NCBI GenBank assembly: GCA_025345505.1
Contig: JANVCC010000270.1
Location: forward strand, 8,900,814 to 8,964,813
Reading direction: 5' to 3'
Length of the DNA: 64,000 nucleotides
Origin: Todiramphus chloris collaris
Lineage: Eukaryota; Chordata; Aves; Coraciiformes; Alcedinidae
Part shown: in pieces, positions 61,770 through 64,000 of the stretch
How the letters are laid out: each line of letters starts with the position of its first letter
How positions within the stretch are numbered: position 1 is the first letter of the stretch
Notes under the pieces: model-generated
Database searches by the model: none
What the model was told of the DNA's origin: nothing
Seen by the model: only the letters and a program-made list of their open reading frames with translations
Program-made: the position numbers and the translations under genes

Positions 61770-62970
61770 TACAAGAGGTGGAAACAGGCTCAGGTGGCAT
61801 AGCAGAAATAGAGAGACACTGCAGATACAGTAATGAGGTCAGAAAAGCTAAAGTCCATGTGAAATTAAATCTAGTAAGGGATGTGAAGAGCAACAAGCAA
61901 GGTTTCTACAGGTATATCAGCAGCAAATAGAAGACCAGAGACAATGGGGACGCACTGCTGAATGGTCTGGGAACATGGTGATATGGGCATGGAAGCAGCC
62001 AAGGTGCTCAATGCCTTCTTTGCCTCACTTCTTACTGGTAGGATTTCCCTTCAGGGAACAGCCCCTGGGCCCACTCGGAAGGTTTGAAGTAATGAAGATT
62101 TACCCTCCACTGAGGAGGACTGAGTGAGAGAACACTGAAACCAGTTGGACATATGCAAGTCCACAGGACCTGATGGGACGCATCCATGAGGGCTTATCAG
62201 GCTAGCTGATGTCATTGGGATAGGACTCCTGATTATCTTTGAAAGATCGTGGTGATCAGGAGAAGTTCCTGAGGAAAGGAAGGAAGCCAATGTCACTCCT
62301 AATATCAAGAAGGGTAAGGAGCAGGATCTGGGGAGCTGCAGGCTGATCAGCTCACCTCAGTCCCTAGGAAGGTGTGGTAGCACATAATCATGAACTCCAT
62401 TTCCAGACACAGTAAGAACAAGGAGATCTCGAACTACATGTGCTTGAAGGGGCATAATCAGTGGTATGAAGTCCAACTGGATGTCAGCTACTACAACCCT
62501 CAGCCAGTTTGCAGACCACACGAAACTGGGAGGAGTAGTTGATACATGGAATGGCTGTGCTGCCATTCAGGAAGACCTTGGCAGGCTGGAAAAATGTACT
62601 GACAGAAGTGTCTTGACATTTGACAAAGGAAAATAACAACTCCTGCACCTGGTGAGCATTAACCCAGTACAAGCTGGGGCAGACTGACTGGAAAACAGCC
62701 TTGCTGAAAAGAACATGGAGAATTTTGTGGACGAGGTAATCATGAGCCAGCAATGTACCCTCTGGCAGAGAAGGCCAAGAGCACCCTGGTCTGCGTTTGG
62801 AAAAGTGTAGGCAGCAGGATGAGGGAAGTGATCCTTCCTTTCCTCTCCAGTGGTGAGGCCACATCTGGAGTACTGTGTCCAGCTCTGGGCTTCCCAGTTT
62901 ATGAGAGACATGGCAGGATTGGATAAATGCAGTGAAGGGCAACTGGAATAATTAAAGGATTGGAGTGTCT
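61770..62970 (+). mobile_element. Degenerate CR1 ORF2 (~1.2 kb)
   Basis: Plus-strand reading with many stops gives [38 protein letters not shown]-like text, FADHTKLGGVVDTWNGCAAI, DKGK, MSQQCTLWQ and VVRPHLEYCVQLWASQF, the CR1 ORF2 order. The catalytic FADD reads FADH here, so it is dead. It meets an opposing CR1 fragment near 63000. Confidence 0.85.
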
Positions 62971-62999
62971 GCTTTACAGCACCAGTCTGCTGAATCCGT

Positions 63000-63620
63000 T
63001 CTAATTTATCAATGTCTTTCTTCTACTGGGGTCCCAAAACCAGATGCAGGAATTTGCATGTCTAATGAGTGTCAAGGGGAATAGTCTTTTCCCTCCTGCT
63101 CCTGGCTGTGGTCCTGTCACTACAGCCAGCAAAGCTGTTGGTAGCCTCTGCTGCTTGGGCATGTTGCTGGCTCCTGCTGAGCGTGCTCCCCTCCAGAACC
63201 CCATGTCCTTTTCCCCAGAACTGTTGCTCAGCCTGTATTCTTGCAAAGACTGCTCCCTTGACTGGTGGAGGTTTTTACAGTTGTCCTTGTTGAATTTTAC
63301 AAGCTTCCTGTTGTCCCATTCCTTCAGCCTTTCTAGGTATCTCCAGATGGCAGCCCTGACCCTCAGCACAATGATTTGCCCCTTGCCCTTTCCCCCTATT
63401 TGATGACACCTGCAAATTTCATGAGAGGCCATTGCAACGTCTCCTGGAGTCACTGATAAAGATGTTAGATCTCAGAGACACCTGTGGTCTACTTCTTACT
63501 TCAAGGTAGAGCATGACCCATTAACCACTACTCTCTGAGCCCAGGCATCCAACCAGTTATTCACCCATGTACCTGCCTGTCCATTCAGTTACTTTTCCTA
63601 ACCTGGACAGAAGACTATTG
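63000..63620 (-). mobile_element. Degenerate CR1 ORF2 C-terminal fragment
   Basis: Minus-strand reading gives RLKEWDNRKLVKFNKDNCKN and ssgEKDMGF-like text, matching the CR1 ORF2 C-terminal block (EKWADRNLMKFNKGKCKVLH ... AEKDLGVL). It lies tail to tail with the plus-strand CR1 to its left. Confidence 0.75.
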
Positions 63621-63954
63621 TAACAATGCTTGCAGAAGAGCCAGAGTGGCTGGGTGGTCTGAGGCATTCTGGGATTAATGGGTTAATTGTCTGGTTAATT
63701 GTCAAGTTATTCATTGAAATAATTGTTGCCAAGACTGGCTCTTCTGTGCCATTCAGAACAAAAGGCCAAGATAGTCTTCTGCATTTCTGTGTACATATCA
63801 TTTCAGGGTCATGAAATTTAATGTTACAGTACATGGTAGGGTGAAACCTGATGTTCAGCTGCATTACCCTCTTGCAAACACAGGCTTCTACAACCTGCAA
63901 CTAGCCACTACATGCATAACAAGATAGACTTTATTTTCAGAGCTTTGTTTTCCT

Positions 63955-64000
63955 CCCTTTCCCTTTCCCTTTCCCTTTCCCTTTCCCTTTCCCTTTCCCT
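63955..64000. repeat. (CCCTTT)n microsatellite at window edge
   Basis: At least seven uninterrupted copies of a CCCTTT hexamer continue past the right edge. The minus strand is (GGGAAA)n, a pure purine strand. Confidence 0.95.

Noticed and set aside
62484-62942. 152-codon minus-strand frame
   Set aside because: Antisense shadow of a decayed plus-strand CR1 ORF2.
63955-64000. Telomere repeat
   Set aside because: The unit is CCCTTT, not the vertebrate CCCTAA, so it is a simple microsatellite.
34331-64000. NKD2 exons, expected next to TRIP13 by synteny
   Set aside because: No segment resembling the NKD2 start or its EF-hand region with splice sites was found. The gene, if present, lies further right.
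1-64000. tRNA, snRNA or other structured RNA genes
   Set aside because: No tRNA B-box with matching A-box and arms, and no U-type snRNA landmarks, were recognised by eye; a covariance-model scan would be decisive.

Overview
This is a bird nuclear genome window. Large introns, GT-AG splice sites, many CR1 LINE fragments and a solo LTR resembling the ERVL-type LTRs common in birds all point that way. Two protein-coding genes are recognisable. They lie head to head around one CpG island, in the same order as human 5p15.33: BRD9 on the minus strand and TRIP13 on the plus strand. Species cannot be fixed from the sequence; the LTR type hints at a neoavian bird.

Left third (1-20237): BRD9, the bromodomain subunit of the non-canonical BAF (ncBAF/GBAF) chromatin remodeller. 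I place 12 coding exons covering the N-terminal 490 residues, including the whole acetyl-lysine-reading bromodomain. The last coding exons lie beyond the left edge. The introns carry several minus-strand CR1 copies.

Middle (20238-34330): a GC-rich, presumably bidirectional promoter (the two start codons are 480 bp apart), then the complete TRIP13 gene. TRIP13 has 13 coding exons that join without a frame break into a 432-residue AAA+ ATPase with every catalytic motif intact, followed by a 3'UTR with an AATAAA signal. TRIP13 remodels HORMA-domain proteins (MAD2, HORMADs) in checkpoint silencing and meiosis. Intron 9 holds a 21-bp minisatellite broken by a 10-N assembly gap and a 28-base T run.

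Right half (34331-64000): no exon of a recognisable gene. In vertebrates with this synteny NKD2 comes next, but I see none of it. The space is AT-rich intergenic DNA with CR1 LINE debris: endonuclease and reverse-transcriptase pieces, one nested insertion, and head-to-head and tail-to-tail pairs. There is also one solo LTR with TG...CA ends and a 5-bp target duplication, a 45-bp tandem duplication, and a (CCCTTT)n tract running off the right edge.

I found no new biological system. The most useful observations are the compact shared promoter, the non-consensus donor sites in both genes, the unresolved minisatellite, the CR1 architecture and the datable solo LTR.
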